The notes beneath the pieces are model-generated. The model ran no database searches. It was not told where the DNA came from and saw only the letters and a program-made list of their open reading frames with translations. Shown here in pieces: positions 52,646 to 63,297 of a stretch of DNA of 64,000 bases. Numbering within the stretch: position 1 is the first letter of the stretch; each line of letters starts with the position of its first letter. The DNA comes from Adiantum capillus-veneris (taxonomy: Eukaryota > Streptophyta > Polypodiopsida > Polypodiales > Pteridaceae): positions 59,366,933 to 59,430,932 of the forward strand of contig CM043965.1 of assembly GCA_014529385.2 (NCBI GenBank), in the 5' to 3' direction. A program made the translations under genes and the position numbers.

Positions 52646-55600
52646 TCTATTATCGTCCTGGGAGGTCAAATATGACCTATGGGACCAAATGAACATGTCA
52701 CGTGGTGTGAGTGGAGTTCATAAGTGACTCTCGATGCTCAAAAATGGCTGAAATGAGCGTCGCAATAGAGAGTCCACATCGTGGTTGGGAGAGGAAGGTA
52801 TGTAGGGAGAGATCATGGCTGAATATATGGGGAAAAGAGGACCTAATGTGGTCAAAAGCTGAGCACTCAAGTAGTGTGTGGTACTCACTCTCTCCCACTT
52901 GACGAGGGCATAAGGTGCAAAGTCGATGACACTCCTCGCCAGTGCCCCAACGTCCTGTCTCGCAGCGTAGAGAATGGGAGCTAAGACGAATGGAGGCAAT
53001 GGTGCGGATCGCACTCAACGGGATGGGCTCAAGGATGTAGGAATGGGTTCGGTTACCTCGTTCCGAGAAGAAGAGAGATTTGTAGTTTGGGGCAACGTGT
53101 GTGGTGTAATGGCTGAAGCGAGAACCTCCGGATTTCTCCCAAGCCGTGATACATTGGCGTTGTAAGAAGGCCTCATTAACTTGGGAGTCGATCGACGCAT
53201 CCTTGACCAAGTGACATGCATCCCATCTTCCAAACCATTTCTTGATATCAAGCATCCACCCCGAACTTAGTATTTTGCTCCAACATGTCTTTTGAACCAT
53301 TTGACTTGTTTCATATGCGATTCTAGGAAGTTGATGCAAAGGGCTACGCTGTGTCTTACGCATGTACTCCACAACCCTTTGCATGCCCAAGACCTCAATG
53401 GGAAGCAATCCGGACTCAAGAAGTAAGAGCATGTAGGGTGTTTGTGTCTTGACTTGGAGAAAGTTGGTGAGAAAACGCTTTTGGACATTCTCAAACTCTT
53501 TCCAAGTAGACTTCCCGATGCTTCCACCCCACACCTCCACTCCATAAAGAAGCACCGGTGTCACCAATGTGTCAAAGAGGTACTTTTTGAGAGCCCAACA
53601 CTTGATCTCTCCTGCATTGCACATGTTCTCAAATGCATAATAGGCCCTCTTTCCGGCTTCCAAGCGACGCATTGCACAATCCTTGCATTTATGATTGGAT
53701 GGAACCTCAAGGCCAAGGTACTTGAAGTGATCTACCACTTCAAATTTCTCATTGTTATATACAATGCATGGATTTTCATCATTGAGGGTCTTTACAAGCA
53801 TAACCTTGGTTTTGGATCCATACACGATCAGCCCGCTATGTAGGCAAAAGCGTTCCAAGACACTCATAAGCTTTTGTGCATCTTCTAAGGTATGTGCCAA
53901 GAGCACTACATCATCGGCATAAAGCAAAAGCATGATCACCGCATTTCCAATCTTAACCTCTTCTATGCCTTCTTGCTGCATAAAGTCAAGAACCATGCAT
54001 TCCAATTCATCAATGAGTAGCCCAAAGAGGGTTGGGGAAAGTGGGCATCCTTGTTTGACACCAATAGTGCTTGCAAAAAATTCTGAAATTCCATCTCCCA
54101 TACGTAATCGACATATCACTTTTTGGTAGATGCGAAAGACTGCATGCATAAATTCTCTCGGCACTTGAAGGCTTTGCATACGTCTCCAAAGATTTCCTCG
54201 CGGTACCATGTCAAAAGCTTTCTTGAAATCCAAAAAGCAACAATACAACTTTTTTACTTTCAATCGAGACGCTTCCATAAGAACTCGAAGAGTGACAAGG
54301 TGATCAATAGTGCTATGATGCTTTCGAAAACCTGCTTGGCCAAGTGCACGTTTGCCATTCTTTTCAGCCCATTCACTTATCTTCATCTCCATGATACATC
54401 CAAATAACTTTGCCATTAAAGAACCAACCATTATAGTGCGATAGTTGTTCACATTGTTTACATCTCCTCCTTTGTGCAAAGGTTTGATCCAATTTGCACT
54501 CCAATCATGAGGCATGCCATACTGAAGTGCAAGGTTAAACATATCGCATATCCAATATCGTGTTTTCTTGCTTGTCCATTTAATCATTTTAGCCTTGACA
54601 CCTTGAAGGTCACCTGCCTTTCGAGTAGCAAGTTTCTCAAGCGCGCGGCATACATCTTCAATGGTAAAGAAGGGAGACATAAACGGAAGGGAGCTACAAC
54701 ACTCCATCTTATCAACATTGGGTTGCTCATAGAGATTCTTACAATGCATATACATATCCTCAAGAGTCAAGTCACCAAAGCTCTGAACACGCTTGCCTTT
54801 TAGATTTTGCCAAAACTTGCCACATGCATGTGCTTTCTCTTGTGCTAAAAGAAGTTGTTTTTCGACTTCCCACCTTCTCCTCTTCTTTTGAACAAGTGCT
54901 TTGTATGTGTGTGAACATTCCAAGTAAACTTCCTTGTCTTTGATTGCATCCAATCTTAGCAAGTGTTTTCGGGCTTGACTACATTCCATGTCAAACCATT
55001 TCTTCTTGGTGCTACCCTTCTTAGACCTTTTGCAAGACATGTGTTTCACCGAAAAGCATTCCTTCGCACAAGAGAAAATTACTTCTTTGAAAACTTTCCA
55101 CTTGCATTCTAATGTTGGGCTCTCTTGATGCTCTATCATGCTTAACATTTGGTCCACCATATTAGCATATATAAGTGCTCGTTTGAAGTCTAGACGTAGG
55201 TACAAATGATTCACATCATGATTGGAGGCTACATGCTCGGGCCGTTTACCACACTTGAGGTCAATACATAACATCCTATGATCCGATTCCGGATTCCATT
55301 CACCAAGTGTAAAGCTTTGTATGCATTCTAGAGTGGCTTTCGAGAACAACATATAGTCAATCACGCTAGCACCGTTGTGCTTTCTACATGTAAAGTCATT
55401 GGTGCCTTGCCATAGAGATACACCATTTGCAATGAGCATTTCGGTACTATTGCACATATGTAGAAGTGACTTTCCATAGTGATCCACTTCTTTTGCATCA
55501 TTAGAACTTCGATTATACATGTATGAGTCATCCATTCTTCTTGAGACATGCGGCATGTCTACTTGTTGTGTGCCGTGTTGTAGCATATTTGTGCGAGCAT

Positions 55601-56096
55601 TCATGTCTCGAAAAACAATGACTTCACCTTGATCCTTGTAATGAGCAATGTCGTCCTCTAGTTCAACAAAGGGCCGATCTCTATCCATATTTAAGCAAGC
55701 ATAAAAGTTGGAGTCATAGTGAGGAATGTAGCAACCGGCCACAAACATGACTTGACCATTTGGTGGGCTGATTTTCAGCCATAAGTAGTGTTTATACTTA
55801 TCTTCTTTGACAATGGAAACATCTTTCAAACCCTTTTTGGTCATACATGCTACGCCTCCTTGGCCTCTTCGTTGCTTTGCATTTTTGGCCCACATCAAAG
55901 AATGCACATCGTATTTGTCAAATCCAAGAATTCGTTGCGCATCATGCTCCCATGTTTCGACAAGAAGTATCACATCGGAGTCATTGGTAAGCTCATCAAT
56001 GCCAATTCCTGCATTCCATGGATACCCGTTACAATTCCAAAAGCTTATTCGCAAGCGTGAGTTGGTCTCATAGATCATGTGTCCCTATTTGTTGGG

Positions 56097-56098
<2 letters not shown>
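52646..56098 (-). mobile_element. 5'-truncated LINE with intact ORF2, bordered by (GA)n at both ends
   Basis: The 3' end (minus strand ...GGACGATAATAGAA) abuts the (TC)n/(TATC)n at 52507-52645; the 5' end lies about 20 bp upstream of the ORF2 ATG and abuts (TC)n at 56099-56170. Homology with the LINE at 32811 begins at CAAATAGG just upstream of ORF2, so ORF1 was lost at insertion. No poly(A) and no ordinary target duplication is visible; a duplication of GA repeat would be invisible. Confidence 0.85.
52698..56078 (-). CDS. LINE ORF2 protein: endonuclease and reverse transcriptase, intact
   Basis: 1126 codons without a stop. Residues 11-270 form an exonuclease-endonuclease-phosphatase domain: SFWNCNGYP (12-20), LLVETWEHD (Glu41), AGCYIPHYD (114-122), FRDMNAR (156-162; catalytic Asp158 and Asn160 kept, usual Gly replaced by Arg157), SVIDYML (Asp241) and SDHRML (Asp266, His267). 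It nicks target DNA. The reverse transcriptase spans about 525-790: WIKPLHKGGDVNNVNNYRTI, QAGFR (581-585), CFLDFKKAFD (Asp617), GVKQGCPLSPTLFGL (673-687) and LYADDVVLLA (catalytic Asp721, Asp722). The C-terminus has CTLC...HTLLEC (1054-1072), a CCHC-type cluster common in LINEs. All key catalytic residues are present, so enzyme activity is possible. With no ORF1 and only ~20 bp of leader this copy is probably not self-sufficient. The ATG at 56078 matches the homologous start region of the 36202 copy. Confidence 0.93.
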   Translation of the reverse strand: MIYETNSRLRISFWNCNGYPWNAGIGIDELTNDSDVILLVETWEHDAQRILGFDKYDVHSLMWAKNAKQRRGQGGVACMTKKGLKDVSIVKEDKYKHYLWLKISPPNGQVMFVAGCYIPHYDSNFYACLNMDRDRPFVELEDDIAHYKDQGEVIVFRDMNARTNMLQHGTQQVDMPHVSRRMDDSYMYNRSSNDAKEVDHYGKSLLHMCNSTEMLIANGVSLWQGTNDFTCRKHNGASVIDYMLFSKATLECIQSFTLGEWNPESDHRMLCIDLKCGKRPEHVASNHDVNHLYLRLDFKRALIYANMVDQMLSMIEHQESPTLECKWKVFKEVIFSCAKECFSVKHMSCKRSKKGSTKKKWFDMECSQARKHLLRLDAIKDKEVYLECSHTYKALVQKKRRRWEVEKQLLLAQEKAHACGKFWQNLKGKRVQSFGDLTLEDMYMHCKNLYEQPNVDKMECCSSLPFMSPFFTIEDVCRALEKLATRKAGDLQGVKAKMIKWTSKKTRYWICDMFNLALQYGMPHDWSANWIKPLHKGGDVNNVNNYRTIMVGSLMAKLFGCIMEMKISEWAEKNGKRALGQAGFRKHHSTIDHLVTLRVLMEASRLKVKKLYCCFLDFKKAFDMVPRGNLWRRMQSLQVPREFMHAVFRIYQKVICRLRMGDGISEFFASTIGVKQGCPLSPTLFGLLIDELECMVLDFMQQEGIEEVKIGNAVIMLLLYADDVVLLAHTLEDAQKLMSVLERFCLHSGLIVYGSKTKVMLVKTLNDENPCIVYNNEKFEVVDHFKYLGLEVPSNHKCKDCAMRRLEAGKRAYYAFENMCNAGEIKCWALKKYLFDTLVTPVLLYGVEVWGGSIGKSTWKEFENVQKRFLTNFLQVKTQTPYMLLLLESGLLPIEVLGMQRVVEYMRKTQRSPLHQLPRIAYETSQMVQKTCWSKILSSGWMLDIKKWFGRWDACHLVKDASIDSQVNEAFLQRQCITAWEKSGGSRFSHYTTHVAPNYKSLFFSERGNRTHSYILEPIPLSAIRTIASIRLSSHSLRCETGRWGTGEECHRLCTLCPRQVGESEYHTLLECSAFDHIRSSFPHIFSHDLSLHTFLSQPRCGLSIATLISAIFEHRESLMNSTHTT

Positions 56099-56170
<72 letters not shown>
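56099..56170 (+). repeat. (GA)n microsatellite, 72 bp
   Basis: (GA)36 at the 5' border of the minus-strand LINE. Confidence 0.95.
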
Positions 56171-56174
<4 letters not shown>

Positions 56175-57391
56175 TCTCACCTATGTGAAGGCCTTGTATA
56201 AGGCCACATGTGTTTGCATTTGTAGAAAGATCTTCCCTTTGCAGCCACTTATAATAGCTCAAAGCTACTTTGGCACATCCACATTGGGAATATCCTTCAA
56301 TCAATGCATAAGTGGCTACATTTAGAGGGAGGCCTTCCCTTCAAATCCAATGAAAATAGCACATGCTTCCTTATTACAGCCATGCTAGCCATATCTTGCA
56401 ATCAACACACTTCAAGAGACCAAATTTCAGAGAGGACGCCCATCAAGAACTTTTTGTGCTTTCATGAGGCACCACATTTTGGATATATGGATCAACTCAC
56501 CACCAAGCATATATTTTCCCAAAGCCCCTGACTAGAAATCTCACCATCCATATATGAGAAGGGAGGCTGAATTTCAATTTTGTGAGTAGATTTTCGGGTT
56601 TGAAGCTTTAATAGAAAGCTTGCCTTCTTCCCTTGTCTCATCTAGGATGATGATTTTCTCTTGTGCATCTCTCTCCTCCCTTTGAATATATGTTAATGCC
56701 CCACTAGTTGGGCTACTCAGATGACCATATACAATTAGTGGGTTTTATGTGCATTTGTCAAGGCAATTAGCTAATCCCCAACATGTACACATAGTTCCAT
56801 CACAAAAATTTGCAAAAACGGAGAGTTTTCTAGAGTGAAAACTCTTTCAAATCACAAGGGGGTTGTTTCATTGTGTGTAGGAGCTCTTGAGACACGTGTA
56901 GAAGTGTTTTCTCTGCTGCTCAAAATGATCCAAACTAGAGAATTAGAGTCTGCTGCCATAACAAGTTATGACATGTCAATCAAAGCACGGTTGCCAAGAT
57001 ACGACCAGGTGAAGTTAGGCACAATTATTGGAGAGACGGTGTCGGGTGATTTTTAATCATTTTCAACACATTGGTTTGTGGTCCCTGAAGCCTTGAAATG
57101 TGGAAGTGATTGGTGAGATCAAAGCCGCCAAAGTGGGCTCTTAGTGGGTTTTTCTTGAATGGGGGCATTGGATACCTGAGCAGGTAATAAAGCCAGTCTC
57201 AAAGTGGTTCAAGATGGTGGTTTCTTTTGAACTTGGAGAAGGTGCTTTGAGGCCCCAAAAGGGTGTGTTGACTACCAAGATACCATGTGGCAGAGCTAAT
57301 GAGGCCACATATCATGACAAGCCTATGGAGAGCCAATTCTCGTGCCTCTTAAGGGCCCCTTTTTATTGAGGGGAAGAAGCGCCATGACAAC

Positions 57392-57393
<2 letters not shown>
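56171..57393. other. repeat debris, no gene
   Basis: 56606-56785 matches 10434-10640 (TTAATxGAAAGCTTGCCTTC, CTTTGAATA, TATACAATTxGTGxGTT, AAGGCAA), so it is a fragment of that gypsy LTR family. The rest has no recognisable gene. Confidence 0.5.

Positions 57394-57478
<85 letters not shown>
57394..57478 (+). repeat. (GA)n microsatellite, 85 bp
   Basis: Uninterrupted GA repeat. Confidence 0.95.
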
Positions 57479-57481
<3 letters not shown>

Positions 57482-57733
57482 CCTACAAGGTAGCTTGGTT
57501 GTGCTCACACGTTGGCTTGGTTTTCATGAGGACTAAAACTTAAGTGGGAGAATGTGCAAGGTGAAGTGAAAGAGAAGAAAGATAAGTCAAAGATCGAAGT
57601 AGATCCAGTCAGCTTTGGTCCCTGAAAATGAAAATGCTTTTTCTTGGAGATTCTCCAGGCTCAACATTTTGTTGTAAAGATGTTTTGTATATGATGAAAA
57701 TAGTCAGTGATAGTGATATTGTTTCTCTTTTTT

Positions 57734-57734
<1 letters not shown>

Positions 57735-57817
<83 letters not shown>
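57735..57817 (+). repeat. (GA)n microsatellite, 83 bp
   Basis: Uninterrupted AG repeat, 256 bp after the previous tract. The 256-bp segment between them is non-coding and unrecognised. Confidence 0.95.
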
Positions 57818-57819
<2 letters not shown>

Positions 57820-58334
57820 CATCTTCTATCACTTATTAGCTCTCTTCCTAGTGAATATACATGGTAGCTCTTGGTTTGGCAAGTCTCTATCATCTGCAAA
57901 AAATGTGATGTCAATACGATGCAACCCTTTCCCTTATCCATCTAGCAAGATTTCCTTACCACCTTGTCTTGAGCAGACACAAGCTCAAAAGAATGAAATT
58001 TTCCGCAAACAAATTATGGCCTTATAGACATCTTCTAGATTTTTCCAAACAATAATCCAAAATGGCAAGGAATTGCATCTTCCATCTTTGTGAACTAAGC
58101 TGTTCAATTGATCTTAAGTTTCCAAAAAAACATATTTTTTCTAGCAATGGTGACATGTATAAGGACTACTAGATTTGCATAATCATGATTGGGGAGCAAT
58201 GGTGCTGACATTTATTGTTTGGGTTTAGAGAAAGAGCTCTCTCTCTCTTTCTGTGATATCTCTTTTTAGAAAAGAAGTATATATATACGTGAGAAACTCA
58301 CTGGCCGATAACTTTGCTCGGTTTTGAGCTTGCT
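57818..58334. other. no gene recognised
   Basis: Non-coding sequence with a short CTCTCTCTCT at 58235-58248. It may be the proximal part of the repeat that follows. Confidence 0.35.
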
Positions 58335-58632
58335 TAGATGGTGTTTGAAGTCTTGGGATTGAGGCCGGGGATATGTTACTGCTTTTGCAAGTTAATGAAG
58401 GGCATAATTTTGGTGTATGAATTCTACCATCTTCATTGCACCAACAACGATGTCTCAAGCAAAACAAACTTGTATTGTACCAAGTCTCTCTTTATGGGGG
58501 AATCTATAATACAAAAGCCTTTTGGAGGGGGGATCGGCTCCACATAAATCCGGTCCTCAACTGTTGTCAATTTCTCTTATCCTTTCTCTCTCTCTTTTAT
58601 AAATAGTGTTCATGCCAAGCTAATTAGGTATA
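58335..58632 (+). repeat. second copy of the 7806-8092 LTR-like repeat
   Basis: GATGGTGTTTGAAGTCTTGG...GTATTGTACCAAGTCTCTCT...CGGCTCCACATAAATCCGGT...GTTCATGCCAAGCTAATTAG parallels 7806-8092 in the same orientation. Confidence 0.75.
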
Positions 58633-59018
58633 ATTTTCATCTTGCTACTTTTAATCAATTATTCTTCTTATGCTCTTTAAGAATTCTATTAAAGGAAAAG
58701 ATCACTATTATTATTTCAATTTCTGCTATCGTGAATGTTATAGCTATATTTGATTACAATTTCTCTCTCCGATGAACAACTCTCTCACTCCTCCCCCATT
58801 CTCTCTCTTTGATTAGTAGCCTACTCTCTCTTTCTCTCTCCTCCCCACTTGCACCCCCCCCACACACACACACATACACCCATAATCTCTCTCTCCCTTT
58901 ACTACTCCCCACGCATGCTCTCTTCTCGCACGTGAAGGCCCACTACTCTCCGTGTGTGTGTGTGTGTGTGTGTGTGTACTGTGTGGACCCGCACTATAGA
59001 CCATTATAGTAGGCCTTG

Positions 59019-59060
<42 letters not shown>

Positions 59061-59334
59061 GCCCTCTACAGAGCCACAGGCCAACACTCTCTCTGTCTCC
59101 TTCTCTCTCCTCATTGCACCCTGCCATGTCACCGCCAGGCATGACATTCTCTGTGTGTGTGTGTGTGTGTGTGTGTGGATCCACCTACTCTGCTACCTTT
59201 AAGCTGCGTGCCATCACCGCCATCTACTACCCATGTTCGGCCCCACCCATTTTCGGCATCCGTGTTGTGTAGGCCAATGTCCTCGTCACTACAAGGTAGC
59301 GAGAGGGTAAGGTTGTTGATTTTCAAGTTTTAAA
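58633..59334. repeat. cluster of CT, GT and CA microsatellites
   Basis: Pyrimidine-rich 58760-58920, (CA)n near 58861-58873, (GT)n at about 58952-58977, (CT)n at about 59022-59057, (GT)n at about 59152-59177. Frames on both strands here are repeat translations, not genes. Confidence 0.8.
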
Positions 59335-59930
59335 TTGCTATTTTATTTATTAATATAATTTTTTTATAAACAACACAAAAAACAAAAAAATTAAAAAATT
59401 CAAGACCCAAAAAAAGGAAAAAACACACAAAAAAACATTCAAAAGTAAAAAATTATCATGAAAGGGAGAAAAAAGATTTTATAATTTAAAAAAAGTCACC
59501 AAAAAATCATAAAAATCTCCTAAAATACATTAAAATAAAAAACTGCAAAAATAAAAAATAATAATAAGAACACTAAAAAAATCCATTAAAATTTATAAAA
59601 ATGACAAAAGAAACTCAAAGAAAATAAAAGATTTCCCCAAAAATAAAGAAAAAAGTAAAATACCAAATATCATAAAATGTAAAAATCTCACAATAAATAA
59701 TAAAGATAAAACGGCAGGTGCCAAAAAGAAGAAAAAGACAAAAAATAATATTAAAAAAATCATGGAGGTGACCACACCGCGAGCAAAAGAAGCTTGAAAA
59801 GAAAGAAAATAGTAAAACAAAGCGAGAGAACAGTGGAATCAAACCAAGATAGATAAAAAATTTAAAACTTGTTGAAAAACGAGTAGAAAGTGAAACCACT
59901 TGGAATAGAAAAGCCAAAAACCCTCAAACC
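59335..59930 (+). repeat. A-rich low-complexity block
   Basis: About 600 bp dominated by A on the plus strand (AAAAAATCATAAAAATCTCC, AAAACAAAAAAATTAAAAAA), with few G or C and no regular unit. Confidence 0.85.
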
Positions 59931-62900
59931 TGATCAATTAGCAGAATTTGGATGAAACTTGGAAAATTCGAGTTGTAAAACTTGCCATAGTCCAAAACTT
60001 GGCCGAGAAAGCTAGAAAAATCTCTCGACTACAACGCTTTGGTGGAAAACATCATTGGTTTAGCTTACTCTTGGATGGGGATCACCACAACTCAGTCAAA
60101 GAACGCTAGAGGTAAAAAGTGATCATGCCAACTACAAATTGGAAAGTGCAAGCAATTGCATTGTAGATTGGGCTTAGGATCGGACAAACAGGGTCACAAT
60201 TCACATTGAATTGCATATTAGGTTATTTGAGGCCCATATTCTCATCGTTTCAAAGACCGCAATCAATTCTAATGCATTCAAGCTAGAGTTCATAAACTCT
60301 TGTGAGTGTAGAGAGCAATCAATTGCCAAAATTTCTTTGAGCCAATCAGTACTGTCAACCCGAGAGGGAGAAATTCTGCTGAGCAACATCAAAATTTGCT
60401 AAAGATAACATTACAGATCGAGCACAACATGGAAGCCGAGAATTCAAGTGAACTAGAGGTAGTAGAGTAGCACAAGCACAAGTGCAACAAAGAAAATTTT
60501 ACTCTCTATGGCTACAATGGAGACAAAGTCTTATATGTAGATTCAAAAGTCCATAGGTACCTGATGAGCATCAAAAACAACACAAGAGCCAAAATCCTAG
60601 TGATTCAAATAAAGCCAGATCTAGGGAACTCCCAGATGTTTACAGATTTTAGTGGAGCTAGGTATTGTAAGCTCAAAGATGAAGTATAGATAGAAGTGCA
60701 AAAAATAGATCCAAGTGTTTATCCAAACATCTTCACAACCAGAAAACCATATAGTTGATTCATATGCAATCAAGGTCATTGTACATGGATTACAATGGTC
60801 AGATTTACAGTCAAAATCCAAAAATGGAAGATACAATAGATCAATCAATAAAAGCTAGTCTAATTGGAGAACCAAATCAAAGAAAAGGTCAAGATGGAGC
60901 ATTCTATAGCTTGATTCTCACTGTTCTAAAACAAGGTACCAACAATTTGGCCAACATAGAAGTTGAAACTTCACAGCAAGAGATTGAGATAGAAGACCAA
61001 ATGCAATACCACCACTCATGGTGTAATGCTTAGATTGTGGAAGAAAAGGTGGACATTTCCCAAAGGATTGTCGCAAATAACCAGACAATAGGGACATAGC
61101 AACTGCTAAGAAAAGTACATATAAAATTGGAAACGTGAATTGTGATGTAAGTGCATCTAATTCATCATTTTTTATGCAATCATATGATTCTGCATTATCA
61201 TTAGAAGCACCACTAAAATCACGTCAAGTTCAAAATCAGCATAAAGATGCATGAGGGCGTGAAAGGCTTAAAATTGATCCTGTAAAAAACCAATTCGTGC
61301 GTGAGTTTGGTCAAAGCATCCAATTATCATCGAAGGCCAAAAAGAGTGTAAGGTTTGCAAATTATTTTGCATCCAGTACCGCTAGTGTGCAATCAACCAC
61401 AAGTCTAAGGGATACATCAAAACAAACGCTTTTAGCATTCTGTGACACACATAATTCATACCCACACCTTGTAGATCAAGAAAGCAAATTGTACAAAAAG
61501 GATCAACCAGTATTTGAAATGCCTACATACCAGCTCATAGAATTGTGCATAGTGATAGATTAAGAAGGATGGTTTATCTTAGAGGAGATAATTTATTATA
61601 GCCTATCCTCTCTAGAGCTGAATGAAATTACCCGAGTGAACCCATAAATTTGTTTAGAACCAAACTCTCCCCCATCAAAAGTCAAGCTTCAACGTTGTGA
61701 CCAGACTAGCATATACTTTGACCAAAACAGTGGTAGATATAGACGAAAATCTATAATCTATGATGCTTGGGTCTTGAAACCATAGAAGCCCATATCTTAG
61801 GAGACCCACAGGATATACAATATCACAGTGAAGATAATGCCATTTACAACTTAGCTTGGGGAATCATATGTCATGTTTCACAAAGGTACATGTGAAACTA
61901 TGCACAAGGTTTACAGATGCCAAACATCAATAGTGCAATGGCACATGCCTTCAGAGTCTCAAAAGGTGAGATCAAACCAGAGGCCTATAGCATTAAGTCC
62001 TCACCATGGAGAAAACTTTAGTGCTCACCCTAGGAAGGGGGGAGCTACAAATCAAGTAAGCTCAACTCTTGTAACAGAAAACGCAATACCATTCAAATTT
62101 CTAGCTAGACCTCCTCAAAGCAAAAGAAATTAAAGTATCATATGGTTGTTGGAAGTTTCTAATTAACCCAAATCCCACTAGAATCTACAGACAGATGCTT
62201 CTATGAAGATCATCAAGACAAAGGTTTTAGTTTATCTTCACAAATCAAAGCCAAAAGCCAAGGAATAACATAGTGTTCAAGAAATTTCATGTGACCAAGC
62301 TCATGTATGCATATCGAGATGCAGATTGCAACAAGTACTAGCAAGTGGAAAACCTTGTACAGACCCCTGCGGATGGTAAGATTGAAGTTAAAGATTATCT
62401 AAGATGATGCAAAGCCTCAAGCTGCCAAAAGGGTGAAGGATAACTCAAAATCAACAAAATCTACACAAAAGTCACCACCAAAATCTCCTCCAAAGAGAAA
62501 AATTCTACCAAAACGTACAGTGGACCTTCTAAGACCAAAAGTCACCCAAATGCAAACAGATAATGTTCAATAGCTAAAAACAAAAGGTGCAGTATCACAA
62601 CCAAATGAGTAAACATGGATTGAAGTAGGTGGTCAAAACAAAGAAGATGCTAAAAGCGCTCAACTCAGGGATACCACCACAACAAGATTAGTCAGTATCC
62701 TGAGAAGATCAAGTGCAACATTATTGGTGAACATGAAGAAAAGCTATCAAGCAAAGTAATGTTGGATTTTTAGCTAGACAAGAACCTCATGTCATTTTGC
62801 ACTTGGAAAAATTGTGGCCAACCATAGTTGGAAGATGCTCATGTATTCATTAGTATTTCTGGAAACAAATGAGCAGAATGATGGGGAATCATTTTAACTA

Positions 62901-63250
62901 CCATTCAAATAGGTTCAAACACCATCAAAGCTCAATTTCATGTGATTGCAGCAAAACATATAACAGATAACATCATTTTGGGAATGCCAATGGCCCAGAA
63001 GGTTTTAGAGGTATGGAGTTCAAACAAGATGCAATCTTCAAAGACAAACAAGAATGAAGACCAGAAATGGTCACTCACAAAAGATAGCACAAGTATAGTT
63101 CAAATGGAGACGGATGCCAAAGTAGAGCTCATTGAAAATGTTTCATCTCCACCTAACAAAACAACAAAAGCTATTGAGCAGAGAATGCCATCAAAGCTGT
63201 AAGTAAAGAAGACCGAGGTTGCAAAAATCCAAGGAGCATTAGCACTAGAA
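59931..63250 (+). pseudogene. decayed gag-protease region of an LTR retroelement
   Basis: 60170-60400 holds a 64-codon frame without known domain. Near 61029 the translation CLDCGRKGGHFPKDC is a zinc knuckle with one extra Gly (normally CX2CX4HX4C). Near 62940-63000 NIILGMPMAQK resembles the ILGM.W.. strand of retroviral-type aspartic proteases, and about 190 bases upstream VMLDF precedes a stop where the D-S/T-G active site would be. The intervening 1.5 kb is Lys/Pro/Ser-rich and broken by many stops (for example KSTQKSPPKSPPKRKILP near 62455). No reverse transcriptase, integrase or LTR is recognised; the class (Ty3-like) is a guess. Confidence 0.5.
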
Positions 63251-63253
63251 TGG

Positions 63254-63297
63254 TAACAGGACACTTTTATGTCCTTGGACACTTTTGTGTCCTGTTA
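63254..63297. repeat. 44-bp imperfect palindrome
   Basis: TAACAGGACAC (63254-63264) pairs perfectly with GTGTCCTGTTA (63287-63297); the centre ATGTCCTTGGACA also pairs. It also contains two direct GGACACTTTT copies. Confidence 0.8.

Noticed and set aside
52711-56073. Plus-strand frames across the LINE (for example 53442-53843, 54474-54803)
   Set aside because: They are antisense shadows of the intact minus-strand ORF2.
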